Shown here: one piece after another, positions 17,491 to 26,109 of the stretch
Layout: every line of letters starts with the position of its first letter
How positions within the stretch are numbered: the first letter of the stretch is position 1
Source: Hyphomicrobiales bacterium
GTDB taxonomy: Bacteria; Pseudomonadota; Alphaproteobacteria; Rhizobiales; Xanthobacteraceae
Assembly (NCBI GenBank): GCA_016185205.1
Contig: JACPOA010000032.1
Coordinates: 1-64,000, forward strand
Length of the DNA stretch: 64,000 bases
Direction of reading: 5' to 3'
The notes under the pieces: generated by a model
What the model was told of the DNA's origin: nothing
Seen by the model: only the letters and a program-made list of their open reading frames with translations
Database searches by the model: none
Program-made: the position numbers and the translations under genes

Positions 17491-18246
17491 CGCTGCGTTC
17501 TCTCTTCCTTCCCCTTCCCCCACAACGGGAGGGGGTTAAGAAAAAATGCCGCGCGCCCCTTGACATTAATTCCTACTAGGACTACTATCCATTCCGTCCG
17601 ATCCATCGAGGGCGCTTCATGAGGCGTCTTGAAGTGGGGTCGGATGCGGCGCCCGCGCGGGGAGATGAACGCTCCTCCCCCCTCGGGCGGCGACGGGGCT
17701 CCGCCCGGCGGCCACTACGAGCGCCTGCCAGGAGCTGGCTCACGCCTGGGCAATACCCAGGTGCCAAGCGCGGCCCGGCGCCGAAGGAAAACGCCGCAAA
17801 TAAGCCTGGACGCGTTGTCCGGGTGGCGCGCCGAGAGGCGCCGCACCTTCGAAAGAAGGTGCGTACTGACTGAAGGCTGCGCCGATCGGCGCGCCATCCC
17901 CTCGATATTTTCGAGGGACGGAAGAAAGAGTTACGGCGCACCCGGCCGCCACGACTACGGGCGATGATGCATGCGCGCTTTTTATCCCTCCCCTGCAAGG
18001 GCAGGGATGAGAAAGAGGTGGCCGGCCGGAAGCGGCATCATGAGGAGGCCACTCGCACCGCTTCCAGCCGGCCGAACCCCGCAGAACCCAGGAGATGCGG
18101 CGGACCTGAGCACTCCGCAGGGTATGACCAAGGCTTCGCCGCGCGAGCGCACGCGACCGGCGCGAATCGAAGCCGTCAGGGCAAGGCTAGACCAGCCCTA
18201 AGAAGCGGCCAAATATCTGTTCAAGGCATTGAAAATGCAGGCCAAT
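17491..18246. other. Gene-free 0.75-kb region made of consecutive hairpins
   Basis: No frame here has protein-like character; the open frames are arginine-rich artefacts of high GC. Instead at least five strong hairpins follow each other in about 190 bp: TGGC...GCCTGGG-CAATA-CCCAGG...GCCA (17736-17766), CCTGGAC/GTCCGGG (17805-17823), GCACCTTC-GAAA-GAAGGTGC (17843-17862, a stem with a GAAA tetraloop), palindrome GCGCCGATCGGCGC (17879-17892) and CCCTCGA-TATTT-TCGAGGG (17899-17917). A longer inverted repeat pairs GGCCGGCCGGAAGC (about 18019) with GCTTCCAGCCGGCC (about 18058). Fragments of repeat family C flank it. It may be a structured RNA or a composite repeat; it matches no RNA class I can name. 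Confidence 0.55.
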
Positions 18247-19620
18247 CTAAGCGGCGTCCGGCACCACCCGATTGCGGCCGTCGCGCTTGGCGCGATAGAG
18301 CGCGGTGTCGGCGCGCTTGAGGATCGCCGCGGCGTTGTCGCCGGCGCCGCCGATGGCGGCGATGCCGATCGAGATCGTCACCTCCAGCTTGCGCGCGCCC
18401 TGCTGGATCGCGAACGGCTCGGAGGCGATGCGGCGGCGAATGCGCTCGGCTACCAGGGTGGCCACCGCCACGTCGGTTTCCGGCATCACGATGACGAATT
18501 CCTCGCCGCCATAGCGGCAGGCCAGATCGATGTTGCGGATCGCCTTGCGGATACGCTGCGCGAATTCGCGCAACACGTCGTCGCCGGCATCGTGGCCGTG
18601 GGTGTCGTTGACCGACTTGAAAAAATCGATGTCGAGGATGAGCACCGCGATCGGCTTGCCGCGCGCCGCCGCCTGCTCGACCAGGCTGGCCAGATGCGTC
18701 TCCATGTAGCGGCGATTGTTCAGGCCGGTAAGCGCATCGGTGATCGCCATTTCGATCGACTTATAGGCGTTGTCGCGCAGCCGCTCGGTGTAGCGCTTCT
18801 TCTTGATCTGGGTGCGCACGCGCGCCAGCATTTCGTTCTTGTCGATAGGGCGGATCAGGTAATCGTTGACGCCGATTTCCAGGCCGCGCACCAGCCGATC
18901 GTTGTTGTCGGCTTCGGCCATCGCCAGAATCGGCATGTTGCGGGTGCGATCGAGCGAGCGGATCTGGCTGCACAGGCGCAACCCATCGAAATCCTTCAAG
19001 CCGAGCGAGACGATCAGCAGGTCGAAATTGCCTTCGGCCGCCCGAAACAGCCCTTCGTTCGGATTGGCTTCCACCTCCACCGCATGCTCGGCCGACAATG
19101 TCGCGGCAATGCGCTCATAGGAACTCGCCCGGTCGTCGACGATGAGAATTTTCCCGTTGCGGCCGGTATCCGTCACGGCATCGCGTTCCGGGCTCTGGAT
19201 GCCGATTTCCTTGGCGGTATGCGCGCGCATGCGCAGCTCGTCGGTCACCATCTTCAGTCGCGCCAGCGAGCGCACGCGCGACACCAGCGCCACGTCGGTG
19301 ACCGGCTTGGTGAGGAAATCGTCGGCGCCGGCTTCCAGGCCGCGCACGCGGTCGGACGGCTGGTCGAGCGCGGTCACCATCACCACCGGAATATGATGCG
19401 TCGTCGGGTTCGACTTGAGCTTGCGGCAGACCTCGAAGCCGTCCATGTCCGGCATCATCACGTCGAGCAGGACGATATCGCATTCGGCGCGCTCGCACAG
19501 CGTCAGCGCCTCGGCCCCGCTAAAGGCGGTGGCGACGTCGAAATACTCCGCCGTCAGCCGCGCTTCCAGCAGCTTCACATTGGCTGGAATATCGTCGACG
19601 ACAAGAACGCGGGCGGTCAT
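18247..19620 (-). CDS. pleD: Response regulator diguanylate cyclase PleD
   Basis: PleD makes cyclic di-GMP and controls polar development and motility in alphaproteobacteria. The 457-residue protein has a first receiver domain (phospho-acceptor Asp53 in DIVLLDVMMPDMDG), a second degenerate receiver (about 155-275) where the acceptor position is Ser in DLLIVSLGLKDFDG, and a C-terminal GGDEF cyclase domain with the active-site motif RYGGEEF. The product-inhibition I-site RNID lies five residues before GGEEF. This domain order and the degenerate second receiver are those of Caulobacter PleD. It is co-oriented with divK ten bases upstream, the usual divK-pleD operon. Confidence 0.95.
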   Translation of the reverse strand: MTARVLVVDDIPANVKLLEARLTAEYFDVATAFSGAEALTLCERAECDIVLLDVMMPDMDGFEVCRKLKSNPTTHHIPVVMVTALDQPSDRVRGLEAGADDFLTKPVTDVALVSRVRSLARLKMVTDELRMRAHTAKEIGIQSPERDAVTDTGRNGKILIVDDRASSYERIAATLSAEHAVEVEANPNEGLFRAAEGNFDLLIVSLGLKDFDGLRLCSQIRSLDRTRNMPILAMAEADNNDRLVRGLEIGVNDYLIRPIDKNEMLARVRTQIKKKRYTERLRDNAYKSIEMAITDALTGLNNRRYMETHLASLVEQAAARGKPIAVLILDIDFFKSVNDTHGHDAGDDVLREFAQRIRKAIRNIDLACRYGGEEFVIVMPETDVAVATLVAERIRRRIASEPFAIQQGARKLEVTISIGIAAIGGAGDNAAAILKRADTALYRAKRDGRNRVVPDAA

Positions 19621-19630
19621 CGTTGCACCA

Positions 19631-20002
19631 TCACGCAGGGCCCAGGAAATGACGGATCGTCTCGATGAACTTGGCCACCGAGATCGGCTTCGACAGATAG
19701 GCCTCGCAGCCGCCCTCGCGGATGCGCTCCTCGTCGCCCTTCATGGCGAAGGCGGTGACCGCCACCACCGGGATCGCCTTGAGTTCGGGATCGTCCTTGA
19801 GCCATTTGGTCACTTCGAGGCCGGAGACTTCCGGCAGTTGGATATCCATCAGAATCAAATCGGGCCGGTGCTTGCGCGCGAGATCGAGCGCCTCGATGCC
19901 ATTGCGGGTGCCGACGGTGTGGTAGCCGTGCGCTTCCAGGAGGTCGTGGAAGAGCTTCATATTCAGCTCGTTGTCCTCCACGATCAGGACGGTCTTCGGC
20001 AT
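19631..20002 (-). CDS. divK: Single-domain response regulator DivK
   Basis: DivK is a stand-alone receiver that, when phosphorylated, steers the PleC/DivJ-DivL-CckA pathway and so CtrA activity in the cell cycle. The 123-residue product consists of one receiver domain with acidic pocket VEDN (9-12), phospho-acceptor Asp53 in [13 protein letters not shown], Thr in [12 protein letters not shown] and the late Lys in SKPI. The start at 20002 ([11 protein letters not shown]) is the family start; a longer frame to 20077 is not conserved. pleD lies ten bases downstream. Confidence 0.95.
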   Translation of the reverse strand: MPKTVLIVEDNELNMKLFHDLLEAHGYHTVGTRNGIEALDLARKHRPDLILMDIQLPEVSGLEVTKWLKDDPELKAIPVVAVTAFAMKGDEERIREGGCEAYLSKPISVAKFIETIRHFLGPA

Positions 20003-20127
20003 TCTCCCCGCCCCAATTGTCCCCAAGCCAGCTCGCCCGACGCGTGCGGCGTCGCCAGACCACGCGCGGTCGGGCATGATTAGCTTAACGGTAGTGCCGA
20101 AATCTTACGGAAAGGCAAATTTAATCG

Positions 20128-20427
20128 ATGAAAGCGCGTGGTCCCATGACACCTGAGGCGGCAGAAGGGATTGCGATTCAAGCCCTTAGCTTCATCGCCG
20201 GGGACGGCGAGCGGCTGGGGCGCTTCCTCGCGGCAACCGGCATCGGCCCGACCGAGATTCGCGCCGCCAGCCGCCAGCCCGGGTTCCTGGCCGGCGTACT
20301 GGCTTACCTTGCCTCCGACGAGCGGCTGGCGGCCGCTTTTACCGCCGCGGCCGGCTGCCAGCCGGCCGATATCGCCAAGGCCCATGTCGCGCTCGGCGGC
20401 GAGCCGTGGGAACGGGAAATCCCGTGA
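20128..20427 (+). CDS. DUF3572 family protein
   Basis: A 99-residue helical protein of the alphaproteobacterial DUF3572 family. Recognisable blocks are EAAEGIAIQALSFIAGDGERLGRFLAATGI and QPGFLAGVLAYLASDE, with a C-terminal CQPADIAKAHVALGG. Function is unknown. Its stop overlaps the GTG start of dinB (GTGA), and the two genes are nearly always found together in Hyphomicrobiales, so a link with translesion synthesis or DNA repair is plausible but unproven. The ATG at 20128 was chosen; one at 20146 is possible. Divergent from divK. Confidence 0.85.
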   Translation: MKARGPMTPEAAEGIAIQALSFIAGDGERLGRFLAATGIGPTEIRAASRQPGFLAGVLAYLASDERLAAAFTAAAGCQPADIAKAHVALGGEPWEREIP

Positions 20428-21671
20428 GCTTCTGCCGCGATTGCCTGGCCGACGCGCCGGACAAGGCGACGCGCTGCCCGCATTGCGGCTCGCCGCGGCT
20501 GGCCCGCCACCCCGAGCTCGACACCCTCACCATCGCGCATGTCGACTGCGACGCCTTCTACGCCACGATCGAAAAACGCGACGATCCCGCGCTGGTCGAC
20601 AGGCCGGTGATCGTCGGCGGCGGCAAACGCGGCGTGGTCGCGGCCTGCTGCTATGTGGCGCGCACTTATGGCATCCGATCGGCGATGCCGATGTTCGAGG
20701 CGCTGCGCCGCTGCCCGCAAGCGGTGGTGGTCAAGCCGAACATGGCGAAATACGTCAAGGCCGGCCGCGAGGTGCGCAAGGCCATGTTCGCCCTCACCCC
20801 GCTGGTCGAGCCGCTGTCGATCGACGAGGCCTTTCTCGATCTCACCGGCACTGAGCGGCTGCATGGCATGGCTGCTGCCAAGGTGCTCGCTCGTTTTGCA
20901 ACCGCGGTCGAGCGCGATATCGGCATCACGGTTTCGATCGGGCTGTCGGCCAACAAGTTCCTCGCCAAGATCGCCTCCGATCTGGACAAACCGCGCGGCT
21001 TCGCCGTGCTCGGGCAAAACGAGGCCGCGGAATTTCTGGCGCCCAAGCCGGTCGGCTTCATCTACGGCGTCGGCGCGGTGAGTGCCGCCAAACTGTCGGC
21101 TGACGGCTATCGCCTGATCGCCGACCTGCAACATGCCGATAAGCACGAACTGATGCGCCGCTACGGCGAGGAAGGCGCCAGGCTCTGGCAGCTGGCGCGC
21201 GGGCTCGACCAGCGCACGGTCAGCGCCGAGCGCGAGACCAAAAGCATCTCGGCGGAAACCACGTTCGAGCGCGACATCGGCGAGTTCCGCCCGCTCGAAC
21301 ACCAGCTCTGGAATCTGACGGAGCGGGTATCGGCGCGGCTGAAAGCCAATGCGCTCGCCGGCTCCACCGTGACGCTGAAGCTCAAAAGCGCCGATTTCAA
21401 AACCCGCACGCGGGCGCGCTCGCTCAGGAGCCCGACGCAACTGGCCACGCGCATCTTCGCCGCCGGCCGCGATCTGCTCAGCCACGAAGTAGGCACCACG
21501 CATTTCCGGCTGATCGGCATCGGCGTCAGCCATCTGGAGGACGCCACCGGCGACGACTTTGCCGACCTGATCGACCGCCGCGCGGCCGAAGCCGAGCACG
21601 CGGTCGACAAGTTGCGCGAGAAGTTCGGCAAGGATGCGGTGGTGAAAGGATTGGCGCTGGATGAGGATTAG
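20424..21671 (+). CDS. dinB: DNA polymerase IV (Y family) with N-terminal zinc ribbon
   Basis: A translesion DNA polymerase of about 415 residues. Catalytic motifs are clear: AHVDCDAFYATIEKRDDPAL (metal aspartate) and SIDEAFLDLTG (second acidic pair), then SIGLSANKFLAKIASDLDKP and a helix-hairpin-helix and little-finger region. It carries an extra N-terminal CRDC...CPHCGSPRL zinc ribbon, a feature of many alphaproteobacterial DinB proteins and absent from E. coli DinB. The GTG at 20424 overlaps the DUF3572 stop. No LexA-type box was identified upstream. Confidence 0.93.
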   Translation: MSFCRDCLADAPDKATRCPHCGSPRLARHPELDTLTIAHVDCDAFYATIEKRDDPALVDRPVIVGGGKRGVVAACCYVARTYGIRSAMPMFEALRRCPQAVVVKPNMAKYVKAGREVRKAMFALTPLVEPLSIDEAFLDLTGTERLHGMAAAKVLARFATAVERDIGITVSIGLSANKFLAKIASDLDKPRGFAVLGQNEAAEFLAPKPVGFIYGVGAVSAAKLSADGYRLIADLQHADKHELMRRYGEEGARLWQLARGLDQRTVSAERETKSISAETTFERDIGEFRPLEHQLWNLTERVSARLKANALAGSTVTLKLKSADFKTRTRARSLRSPTQLATRIFAAGRDLLSHEVGTTHFRLIGIGVSHLEDATGDDFADLIDRRAAEAEHAVDKLREKFGKDAVVKGLALDED

Positions 21672-21678
21672 CGTGTCA

Positions 21679-22554
21679 CTACGGGCACGGCTTTTCCTTC
21701 TTCATCTCCAGCGAGGTCATCTCGCCGGTGATGGTGAAATTGGTGTAGTCGAGAATAAGCGCGCGCGAGATGCCGTTCTCGTAGAGTTCGAACGAGATCG
21801 AATAGACCGGCGTCTGCTCGCCAGCGTGATCCGCCTTGTCATCCTGCCGGTCGAAATAGCTGATGGTCACCGGCCAGCGCGCAAGCTTGGCCAGTTCCGG
21901 GAACTTGGCGGCCGCGTCCTGCGGCGGCTTTACGCCCGGCGCGATCGCCCGGCCGATCACGGTGAGCGTATTGTAGAGCTTTTCTCCGGTTTCCGAGCCG
22001 TCATAGACCGGAAATTCCAGGATGCTCTTGCCCTCGCGCGCGGCGATGATGATGCGGCGCATGTGCTCGGTCGGAAACACCGCGCCGGGCGGAACATCGA
22101 AGGTCTTGCCTTTCGGCTTGCTCAGGCTGACCGCGACCGCCTCGCCGCTGCGTTCGGCATGGCCGTCGACCTTGTCGGCGGCGCGGTCGTTGAGCATATT
22201 TTCCGAATTGAAGCGGAACTTCTTGGCCGCGCCGTCTTCCCAGGTGGTGGAGCGCAAGTCGCTGAGCGCGGCTTTGCCCTCGCCCGAATCGAGCTCCGAG
22301 ACCTGGCGGAATTGCAGCGCGTAGCCGTCGCAAGCATTGCCGGAAAAATCGTACAGGATGCGTCCGCGCACCGCTTGGATGCCGCGGCTGCCGTGCGATT
22401 TCGAAAGCTTGAGATCGTAGATCGCCCGATGCGGCGCCAGTTGTACCTTGTCGGCCGATGGCGCGGCCAGCGCCGGATAATGGGCCGCGACGGCGGCCAG
22501 ACCGAGGCTCAAGACCGCCGGAATCAGCCGTTTGGCATTCACGATCAGGGGCAT
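21679..22554 (-). CDS. eipB: Cell-envelope integrity protein EipB (DUF1849)
   Basis: EipB is a periplasmic protein with a beta-spiral fold that supports envelope integrity and stress survival in Brucella. The 291-residue product has a signal peptide (about 1-30, cleavage after ALA) and the family start APHRAIYDLKLSKSHGSRGIQAVRGRILYDFSGNACDGYAL. Two cysteines remain, one in GNACDG and one at the very C-terminus (KEKPCP), matching the conserved pair that forms the disulfide in Brucella EipB. The start at 22554 places the signal peptide at the N-terminus; an in-frame extension upstream was dropped. It ends seven bases from the convergent dinB. Confidence 0.9.
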   Translation of the reverse strand: MPLIVNAKRLIPAVLSLGLAAVAAHYPALAAPSADKVQLAPHRAIYDLKLSKSHGSRGIQAVRGRILYDFSGNACDGYALQFRQVSELDSGEGKAALSDLRSTTWEDGAAKKFRFNSENMLNDRAADKVDGHAERSGEAVAVSLSKPKGKTFDVPPGAVFPTEHMRRIIIAAREGKSILEFPVYDGSETGEKLYNTLTVIGRAIAPGVKPPQDAAAKFPELAKLARWPVTISYFDRQDDKADHAGEQTPVYSISFELYENGISRALILDYTNFTITGEMTSLEMKKEKPCP

Positions 22555-22720
22555 GGTTGTGAACCTCTCCGCGGCAGCCTTGGTGCCGTGTTGGGAGAAG
22601 GAAGCTGCAAGATAACGGCAAGATAGAGGCCGGCAAGGTTTCCGGCAACCAGTGGCTAAGTGCGCTTGCGCACCACCGCCCGATCGGCCAAAGAAAAGAC
22701 AACGGATCGAGGAGAAGTTC

Positions 22721-23188
22721 ATGGCCGGAATGACTGAAAAGACGCTCGCGGCGCTCGGCATCACGCTGCCGAGCCCGGCCAGCCCGGTGGCCAATTATGT
22801 GGCCTGCGTGCGCAGCGGCAACCTGCTGGTGGTGTCCGGTCAACTGTGTTTCGGCCCCGAGGGCAAACTGGTGGCCAAAGGCCAGCTCGGCGGCGGCGTT
22901 TCGATCGAGGACGGCCAGCAGGCGGCGCGCGCCTGCGCCATCAATCTGCTGGCGCAAATCAAGGCGGCGCTCGGCGAGCTCGACAAGGTGACCCGCGTCG
23001 TGCGGCTGGGCGGCTTCATCAATTCGGCGCCCGGCTTTACTGACGGACCGAAGGTGATGAACGGCGCCTCCGATCTGATGGTCGAGGTATTCGGCGACAA
23101 GGGCCGCCATGCCCGCTCGACGGTCGGCGTCTCGGCGCTGCCGGCCGATGCGGCGGTCGAAGTCGAGGGATTGTTCGAAGTGGTGTGA
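22721..23188 (+). CDS. RidA family protein (YjgF/YER057c/UK114, TdcF-like branch)
   Basis: A 155-residue member of the RidA superfamily. RidA itself hydrolyses reactive enamine/imine intermediates from PLP enzymes. The core VRSGNLLVVSGQLCFGPEGKLVAKGQLGGGVSIEDGQQAARACAINLLAQIKAALG and VGVSALPADAAVEVEGLFEV fit the family of longer, Rid-like proteins; the arginine that binds the substrate carboxylate in archetypal RidA (Arg105) lies in HARSTVGVSALP and appears retained. The ATG at 22721 is preceded by GGAGAAG. It is divergent from eipB and followed by a GDPD gene six bases on, probably as one transcript. Confidence 0.88.
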   Translation: MAGMTEKTLAALGITLPSPASPVANYVACVRSGNLLVVSGQLCFGPEGKLVAKGQLGGGVSIEDGQQAARACAINLLAQIKAALGELDKVTRVVRLGGFINSAPGFTDGPKVMNGASDLMVEVFGDKGRHARSTVGVSALPADAAVEVEGLFEVV

Positions 23189-23194
23189 GAATTC

Positions 23195-23941
23195 ATGCCC
23201 GGCCTCGATTGGCTCACCGCGCGACCGATCGCCCATCGCGGCCTGCACGACGCCGCGGCTGGAGTGATCGAGAACACCGCGTCGGCGTTCAATGCCGCCA
23301 TCGCCGGCGGCTACGGCATCGAGACCGATCTGCAGATCAGCGCCGACGGCGAGGCCATGGTGCATCACGACGATGCGCTCGGCCGCCTGACCGAGGGCAG
23401 CACCCGGCTTGCCGACATAACGGCGGCCGAAATCAAGGCGATCCGCTTCCAGCGAAGCGCCGACCGCATCCTTACGCTTGGCGAGTTGTGCGAGCTGGTG
23501 GGTGGCCGCGCCACGCTGGTGCTGGAACTCAAGAGCCGTTTCGACGGTGACCGCCGGCTGGTGCAGCGCGCTGCGGCGGTGCTGACAAACTATGCCGGGC
23601 CGGTGGCGGTGATGTCGTTCGACCCCGCATTGGTCGAAGCGGCGCGGCACATCGCGCCCGGCCTGACGCGCGGCATCGTCGCCGAACGCCATTACGCGCA
23701 TCATGAATGGGACCGGCTGCCGCCATCCGAGAAGCGGCGCATGGCGCACCTGCTGCATGCCCTGCGCACGCGTCCGCAATTCGTCGCCTATTCGGTCAGG
23801 GATTTGCCGGCGGCTGCGCCATTGATCGCGCGCATGATGTTCGGCCGGCCGCTGCTGACCTGGACCGTTCGAAACGAGGCCGATCGCCAGCGCGCGCTGC
23901 GCTGGGCCAATCAGATCATTTTCGAGGGCATCCGCCCGTAA
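23195..23941 (+). CDS. Glycerophosphodiester phosphodiesterase, cytoplasmic
   Basis: The 248-residue protein splits glycerophosphodiesters into glycerol-3-phosphate and an alcohol. It has the GDPD active-site elements: IAHRGLHD (residues 12-19), ENTASAFNAAIAGGYGIETDLQISADGEAMVHHDDALGRLTEG with the ExD metal pair and catalytic histidine, and LVLELKSRFDG. No signal peptide, so it is the cytoplasmic UgpQ-like type rather than GlpQ. It starts six bases after the RidA stop. The gene is named by fold; substrate range is not known. Confidence 0.9.
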   Translation: MPGLDWLTARPIAHRGLHDAAAGVIENTASAFNAAIAGGYGIETDLQISADGEAMVHHDDALGRLTEGSTRLADITAAEIKAIRFQRSADRILTLGELCELVGGRATLVLELKSRFDGDRRLVQRAAAVLTNYAGPVAVMSFDPALVEAARHIAPGLTRGIVAERHYAHHEWDRLPPSEKRRMAHLLHALRTRPQFVAYSVRDLPAAAPLIARMMFGRPLLTWTVRNEADRQRALRWANQIIFEGIRP

Positions 23942-24014
23942 TGGGTCGAACGGGCGATCAACTTCGAACGATTTCGGGCATAAAGTCTGGGTAGCAAACA
24001 GCCACTTGCCCCCG

Positions 24015-25259
24015 ATGACCGATATCGAACTGCGCGTCCGCATTGCCCAATCGCTCGCTGAGGTCCCGGCCGCAGCCTGGGACGCCTGTGCCAGCACCGA
24101 CGCGGTCATAGCGGAGTCAGTTAAACTAACACATGAGGATGACCCGCCCCCGCAGTTATCCACACGAGGACAACTCAGTAACCCATTTGTTTCTCATTCT
24201 TTTCTGTCATCTCTAGAACATTCAGGTTCGGTCGGCGGCCACACCGGCTGGCAGCCGCGTCATCTACTGGCGGAGGACTCCCAAGGCGCTCTGCTCGGTG
24301 CCGCGCCCTGCTACGTGAAGACCCATTCGCGCGGCGAATATGTCTTCGACCATGGCTGGGCCGAAGCATTCGAGCGCGCCGGCGGTGACTATTACCCCAA
24401 GCTGCAGGTGGCGGTGCCGTTCACGCCGGTGACCGGCCCGCGTCTGCTCGCCCGCCCCGGTCCACAGGCCGATGCGATTCGCGACGCGCTCGGCGATGCG
24501 CTGGCCGAGATCACCAGTGCCAGCAACCTGTCCTCCGGTCATGTCACCTTCCTAACCGAGGCGGAATGGCACCTGCTCGGCCAGCGCGGTTTCCTGCAAC
24601 GCACCGACCAGCAATTCCATTGGGAGAATGCCGGCTACGCGTCGTTCGACGATTTCCTGGGCGCCCTCGCCTCGCGCAAGCGCAAGACCATCCGCCGCGA
24701 GCGCAAGGACGCACTTAGTCCCGGCATCGAGGTGGCCTGGCTCAGCGGCGCCGAGCTGACCGAAGATATCTGGGACGCCTTCTTCGCCTTCTACATGGAC
24801 ACCGGCTCGCGCAAATGGGGCCGGCCCTATCTCACCCGCGAATTTTTCTCGATCGTCGGCGAAACCATGCGCGACCGCATCCTGCTGGTGATGGCCCGCC
24901 GCGCCGGGCGCTGGATTGCCGGCGCCATCAACTTCATCGGCGCCGACACCCTCTACGGCCGCAACTGGGGCGCCATCGAGCACCACCCGTTTCTGCATTT
25001 CGAGCTGTGCTACTACCAGGCCATTGATTATGCGATCGTCCATAGACTCGGCCGCGTCGAAGCCGGCGCGCAGGGCGAGCACAAGCTGGCGCGCGGCTAC
25101 CTGCCGCACACCACCTATTCCGCCCATTTCATCGCCAATCCAGCCCTGCGGCGGGCGGTCGCCGAGTATCTGGCGCGCGAACGGGCTTATGTACAGGCGG
25201 CCGGCGAGGAGCTTGCGGCGGCCGCGCCGTTCCGCAAGGATTTGGTGGAACTGGACTGA
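24015..25259 (+). CDS. DUF482 / peptidoglycan-biosynthesis-like GNAT acyltransferase with an AT-rich internal patch
   Basis: About 414 residues, related to FemX/GNAT-type aminoacyl or acyl transferases of the DUF482 family. Typical blocks are FVSHSFLSSLEHSGS, TPVTGPRLLARPG, SRKRKTIRRERKDAL and HYY-like GRNWGAIEHHPFLHFELCYYQAIDYAI. Between WDACAS and NPFVSHSFL lies an extra stretch of about 28 residues (TDAVIAESVKLTHEDD onward) not typical of the family. Codons across 24108-24229 switch to AT-rich choices (ATA, TTA, AAA, ACA, CTA, AGT), including over the conserved FVSHSFL motif, so the patch looks foreign or converted. A perfect DnaA box (TTATCCACA) lies inside it. ATG at 24015 preferred. Followed by the HIT gene 15 bases on. 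Confidence 0.8.
   Translation: MTDIELRVRIAQSLAEVPAAAWDACASTDAVIAESVKLTHEDDPPPQLSTRGQLSNPFVSHSFLSSLEHSGSVGGHTGWQPRHLLAEDSQGALLGAAPCYVKTHSRGEYVFDHGWAEAFERAGGDYYPKLQVAVPFTPVTGPRLLARPGPQADAIRDALGDALAEITSASNLSSGHVTFLTEAEWHLLGQRGFLQRTDQQFHWENAGYASFDDFLGALASRKRKTIRRERKDALSPGIEVAWLSGAELTEDIWDAFFAFYMDTGSRKWGRPYLTREFFSIVGETMRDRILLVMARRAGRWIAGAINFIGADTLYGRNWGAIEHHPFLHFELCYYQAIDYAIVHRLGRVEAGAQGEHKLARGYLPHTTYSAHFIANPALRRAVAEYLARERAYVQAAGEELAAAAPFRKDLVELD
24156..24164 (+). promoter_or_regulatory. Perfect consensus DnaA box inside a coding region
   Basis: The nonamer TTATCCACA is an exact DnaA consensus site. It stands alone within the AT-rich patch of the DUF482 gene; I found no second box nearby, so this is not an origin. 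Binding in vivo is unknown and it may be chance. Confidence 0.3.
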
Positions 25260-25274
25260 GTCAGGGGAAAGCCA

Positions 25275-25703
25275 ATGCCGAGCTACGACCAGAACAATAT
25301 CTTCGCCAAAATCCTGCGCGGCGAATTGCCCTGCTACAAGGTCTACGAGGACGACAAGGCGCTCGCCTTCCTCGACATCATGCCGCGCGCGCCCGGCCAT
25401 ATGCTGGTGCTGCCGAAGGCGCCGGCGCGCAATATCCTCGACGTCGGCGCCGCCGATCTCGCGCATGTCATGATGGTGGCGCAAAAGGTCTCTAAGGCGG
25501 CGGTGAAGGCCTTCGGCGCCGACGGCATCACCATCCAGCAGTTCAACGAAGGCGCCGGCGGACAGGTGGTGTTCCACCTGCATATCCATGTCATTCCGCG
25601 CAAAGCCGGCGTGCCGATGAAGCCGCCGGCCGCCGAGAAGGAAAAGCCAGACGTATTGGCCGAGCAGGCCAAAAAACTCGCCGCCGCCATCGCCGCCGGC
25701 TGA
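25275..25703 (+). CDS. HIT family nucleotide-binding protein
   Basis: A 142-residue histidine-triad protein. The triad motif GGQVVFHLHIHVIPR occupies about residues 95-109, and the N-terminal half shows NIFAKILRGELPCYKVYEDDKALAFLDIMPRAPGHMLVLPK, typical of the HINT/PKCI branch that hydrolyses AMP-lysine or similar adenylates. C-terminal tail rich in lysine and alanine. It follows the DUF482 gene by 15 bases and is likely in the same transcript. Ribosome site GGGGA upstream of the ATG. Confidence 0.93.
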   Translation: MPSYDQNNIFAKILRGELPCYKVYEDDKALAFLDIMPRAPGHMLVLPKAPARNILDVGAADLAHVMMVAQKVSKAAVKAFGADGITIQQFNEGAGGQVVFHLHIHVIPRKAGVPMKPPAAEKEKPDVLAEQAKKLAAAIAAG

Positions 25704-25713
25704 CTTATTGCTG

Positions 25714-25762
25714 GCGCACGATCTTGTCCGAAAACCGGTTCCCACTTTTCGGGATCATGCGC
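25714..25762. repeat. Dispersed GCGCATGATCCCGAAAAGTGGG repeat, family A, copy 2
   Basis: On the minus strand this reads GCGCATGATCCCGAAAAG...GAACCGGTTTTCGGACAAG and ends GATCGTGCGC. It sits between the HIT stop and the convergent azlD stop, and its last base is also the last base of the azlD stop codon. Confidence 0.9.
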
Positions 25763-26109
25763 TAATGCGCGAATAAAAATCCGCCCAGCAACAGCACGGC
25801 TTCGCCGACGGCGACGCCGGCGAACACCGAACGCCGCATGACCAGAAAGGCCAGGAATCCGCAGACCGCCGCGGCCACACGCACCGGCAGCGGAATGGTG
25901 GCCAGCGAGCCGGTCGAGTACAGGATCAGCTTGGCGATGACGCCGGCCAGGATCGCCGTCGCCACCGCGCGCGACCAGATCACGATCTCGGAATCCTCGT
26001 TGAGGCCGCGCGCCAGCACCAGCCCGAGCAGGCGCCAGATCTCGTTCGGCAGGAAGCCGACCAGCAGCAGCGCCAGATAAGGCCACAGCTCGGCGAGGAC
26101 GGCGTTCAT
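25762..26109 (-). CDS. azlD: AzlD family branched-chain amino acid exporter small subunit
   Basis: A 115-residue protein with about four hydrophobic segments (YLALLLVGFLPNEIWRLLG, RAVATAILAGVIAKLILYS, LPVRVAAAVCGFLAFLVM, AGVAVGEAVLLLGGFLF), matching AzlD, the small partner of AzlC/YgaZ in branched-chain amino acid export. Its ATG overlaps the azlC stop (ATGA), so the two are translationally coupled. The stop codon touches a dispersed repeat, which probably marks the transcript end. Confidence 0.85.
   Translation of the reverse strand: MNAVLAELWPYLALLLVGFLPNEIWRLLGLVLARGLNEDSEIVIWSRAVATAILAGVIAKLILYSTGSLATIPLPVRVAAAVCGFLAFLVMRRSVFAGVAVGEAVLLLGGFLFAH

Noticed and set aside
17619-17967. Open frames in the hairpin region as possible small proteins
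   Set aside because: Arg/Pro-rich with no start signal or conserved pattern, and the stretch is dominated by inverted repeats instead.
22001-24163. Long minus-strand frame (720 codons) spanning eipB, RidA and GDPD
   Set aside because: Runs antisense to RidA and GDPD, which are secure genes, and uses a different frame from eipB; no conserved motif.
24156-24164. Single DnaA box as evidence for a replication origin
   Set aside because: One box only, no DUE, dnaA, hemE or parAB genes nearby; kept as a low-confidence site, not as an origin.
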